Positions 61,732-64,000 of a DNA stretch of 64,000 nucleotides are shown here, piece after piece (positions within the stretch are counted from its first letter, which is position 1; each line of letters starts with the position of its first letter). The stretch covers positions 124,001 through 188,000 of the forward strand of contig NGBS01000008.1 of the NCBI GenBank assembly GCA_002245135.1, in the 5' to 3' direction. Source of the stretch: Proteromonas lacertae (lineage: Eukaryota > Sar > Bigyra > Opalinata > Proteromonadidae). The position numbers and the translations under genes are program-made. The notes under the pieces are model-generated. The model saw only the letters and a list, made by a program, of their open reading frames with translations. It had not been told where the DNA came from and did not search any database.

Positions 61732-63031
61732 ATGGAAGTAGAGAAGTATACTTTATATTATTATTTATATTTTACTATAGAATATCTTTTTTTTTCATTG
61801 TAAAAGTTAAGTTAATCAGTTTTCTTAACCAATATTAGTCAACATCACAGGAAGTTAGAAAGTAAGTGTATAAAATATAATTATTAGACTTGGTAAAGAA
61901 GTAGAAGAATCACTTTACAAAGTATCTGATGCAGGTAAGAATTATTGAATATCTAAAAATCTCTTAGAAACTGAGTTGAGAGAGAAAGTTATATCCATTT
62001 TAAAAGTATTAAAATTGCCATTTTCTCAAACTGTTCCAAACAACAACGATTTAATCTTGAAGAGAATTACAGCAGCTATGACAAATATTATTTATCAATG
62101 TAGTTCTAAACAATCTAACGAATTATTACTATTACGTTTTTATGGTAAAGGAACTGAAACTTTCTTTTCTAGAAAAAACGAAATTGCTGTGTTTCAAAAA
62201 ATGAGTGAAATTGGATTTGGTCCAAAATTAATTGCTAAATTTAACACCGGTAGATTTGAGACCTTTTTAGTTAATTATAAACCTTTAACAAGAAGCAATG
62301 CATATACACCAGAAGTGATTCAAAAAGTAGCTAAGAAGTTATATGAATTTCATCACATTGATGTACCTTCCATCTCTCATGAAAATGGAATGATAACTAA
62401 ACTTGATAAATGGTTTGAAGGTGCTAAAAGAGAGAATAAAGAAAGTGAATGTTTCTTGATGGATAATGTTTATAACGAATTACAAAATCTAAAAGAATTA
62501 CTCAGTAAGATTGATAATTCGCCAATCACATTTTCTCACTGTGATTTATCTTGTGGTAATACTATGATGAGTAAAACAGGAGATATTGTACTTATAGACT
62601 ATGAATATGCCTGTTATGCACCAAGAGGATTTGACTTTGCTATTTATTTCGGTGAATAGTATAGATTTACACCTAATTTATTTATATATAGTATGTATGA
62701 TTATAACTCTGTTAATCCTGAAGTATGCCATGCTGACTGGTTTCCAACTGAAGAAATTCAAAGAATATTCTTTGAAGCTTATCTTTCTATGAATAAAGAG
62801 AAGAATGATGATACAGTTGAATCATTAATGAAGGAAATGAAACCACATATTTGTACAGCTGCTATGGTTTGGATTTTATGGGGAATAGTTCAAAATGCTG
62901 TATCTACAGTTGATTTTAACTATGAGAATTACACAGTAGAAAAAATCAACTTTTATTATGATAAGAAGAAAGAAATCTTTGGAGTTGAATCTCTTCCTTT
63001 ATATGATCCGTCTAGAATACATGGATTATGA
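61732..63031 (+). CDS. Choline/ethanolamine kinase, copy 2
   Basis: Tandem duplicate of the gene before it. Exons: MEVE from ATG 61732, an intron 61746-61780 (35 nt), a single base 61781, a U12-type intron 61782-61838, STSQEVRK, a 26-nt intron 61862-61887, LGKEVEESLYKVSDAE, an intron near 61935-61967, the main exon and an intron near 62662-62691. Motifs SHCDLSCGNTMM and VLIDYEYACYAPRGFDF keep the catalytic Asp and Asn. Both genes share long identical stretches (for example 61319-61606 with 62741-63028) between diverged patches, and the stop has changed to TGA (63029-63031). Different substrate preference is possible but not shown. Confidence 0.9.
61746..61838 (+). other. Adjacent U2-type and U12-type introns, copy 2
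   Basis: Same layout as copy 1: GTA-TAG 61746-61780, one A (61781), then ATATCTTTTT to TTAG (61782-61838) with TTTTCTTAAC 9 nt before the end. The introns differ in length and sequence from copy 1, but the donor and branch motifs are kept. Confidence 0.65.
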
Positions 63032-63179
63032 TACGTTTGTTTTGTGTTAATGACTCGAATTTATTAATTTATGTTTTGAGGGTGTAGTTGTGTTTTAATT
63101 TTAAATACAATAATGACTGTATAAAACACGAGCCAAGTTATTTCTCAGTTTATTTTTCATTCTATTCTTCGAAAATCAC

Positions 63180-64000
63180 ATGCTTAAATACCATGTAGTA
63201 ATTACAAATCAAAACCAATATATGACATCAAATATACAACCGATGAATGAATATTTCAGAGGTGTGATTTCTTCTTTTGTCAATATTTCAAGTATTATTG
63301 CGATTTTACATATTATAGTTACTTATCCAATAAATAAATTAGCTGCTAGACAACAAATTTACGGTTATTCTATAAAAAAATCAGCAAAATCAATATACAA
63401 AGACGGTTTTAAATATTTGTATGATTTAATAGTTTTTTTTTTAATATTGTTAGATACAGAGGAATTGGTCCTCCATTTCTTCAAAAAGCCATTAATCTTT
63501 CTCTCATGTTTGGTTTATATGATAGTTATTTTACTATATTAAAGAGTACCTATGGTTTATCTAAAGACAAATGGTATGATCGATGTGTTGTGTCTACATG
63601 TGTTGCTTTGACAAGTTCTATATTAGTTCCATTTGAAAGAATTCAAACACTATTATCAGTGAAAGAATACCATTCAAAATATAAAAATACATTTCATTGC
63701 TTTTCAGCAGTAAGTAAACTAGGCATTCGTGAATTATATACTGCTTATTTACCTATTATTTTAAGAGATTCAATTGGAAATAGTATGTACTTTGGTTTGA
63801 AACAACCATTAACTCATTTTTTATCAACAAAATCAACCAATAAAAAGATAACTGACTTTTGTACAGGTTCTTTATTAGGTGTGTTTATTAGTTTTGTGAC
63901 TTTTCCTTTTAATGTGGTGAAAAATTCATTTCAAAGTAGAGTTGGTGATAATATACCATTACATAGATTGTTTTATATTGTTTACATACAGAGGAAAGGA
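63180..64000 (+). CDS. Mitochondrial carrier, SLC25A51-like NAD transporter, 3' cut
   Basis: Six-helix inner-membrane carrier; in animals SLC25A51 imports NAD into mitochondria. Start ATG 63180 (MLKYHVVITNQNQY). A 35-nt intron near 63419-63453 joins YKDGFKYLY to RGIGPPFLQKAINLSLMFGL. The carrier motifs are PINKLAARQQIYG, PFERIQTLLS and PFNVVKNSFQSRVG (P-x-[DE]-x-x-[KR] type, first one with Asn). TYPINKLAARQQ, FLQKAINLSLMFGL and HRLFYIVYIQRKG follow the SLC25A51/52 pattern closely. The gene runs off the window end. It shows that the cell keeps a mitochondrion, or a relative of it, that needs NAD. Confidence 0.85.

Noticed and set aside
1-64000. Reassigned genetic code (ciliate type)
   Set aside because: A 4635-codon dynein exon and many other genes contain no TAA, TAG or TGA inside and end at each of them.

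Overview
This is a stretch of AT-rich nuclear DNA from a microbial eukaryote that builds a motile cilium. The evidence for a eukaryote is spliced genes, a cytosolic-type leucyl-tRNA synthetase, ribosomal protein uS2/SA, Mediator subunit MED7, a bromodomain-NET protein and an HSF-type factor. The cilium is shown by an axonemal dynein heavy chain and the transition-zone protein TMEM231. All three standard stop codons act as stops, so the code looks standard. Most introns are tiny (about 25-55 nt, starting GTA, ending TAG) and gene spacing is often under 150 bp. I cannot place the species. The tenascin-like EGF motifs, a plant-type CCCH protein and the minute introns would suit a flagellated stramenopile or another SAR protist, but that is a low-confidence inference.

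Layout. 1-6.3 kb: a coiled-coil protein (5' cut), an RBM34/Nop12-like nucleolar RNA-binding protein, an unrecognised protein and an ankyrin-LRR protein. 6.4-22.8 kb: a ciliary block with a roughly 4690-residue outer-arm-type dynein heavy chain (13.9 kb of it in one exon), an unrecognised gene and TMEM231. 22.9-31.6 kb: a secreted 1370-residue EGF/repeat protein, a RAD51C-like recombinase, a DUS2-like tRNA dihydrouridine synthase and a gene whose frame is broken about seven times. 31.7-40.2 kb: uS2, a coiled-coil protein, a bromodomain-NET protein, MED7, three unrecognised genes and a parvulin (PIN4). 40.3-47 kb: three S28 serine carboxypeptidases, two of them in an almost identical inverted repeat around a membrane glycosyltransferase-like gene. 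47-55 kb: a gene-poor part with a CCCH zinc-finger protein, an unresolved gene, an HSF factor, a second glycosyltransferase-like gene and a longin-like protein. 55-64 kb: an At4g15545-like coiled-coil protein, leucyl-tRNA synthetase, two tandem choline/ethanolamine kinases and the start of an SLC25A51-like mitochondrial NAD carrier.

The most striking finding is a set of six introns that do not begin with GT. They begin with ATATCYTTTT-like sequence, carry a TTTTCTTRAC-like element about 7-11 nt before the 3' end, and end in AC or AG (one is uncertain). This is the signature of U12-type introns removed by the minor spliceosome. They sit beside ordinary 25-35 nt introns, and in the two kinase genes an ordinary intron and a U12-type intron seem to be separated by a single exonic base.
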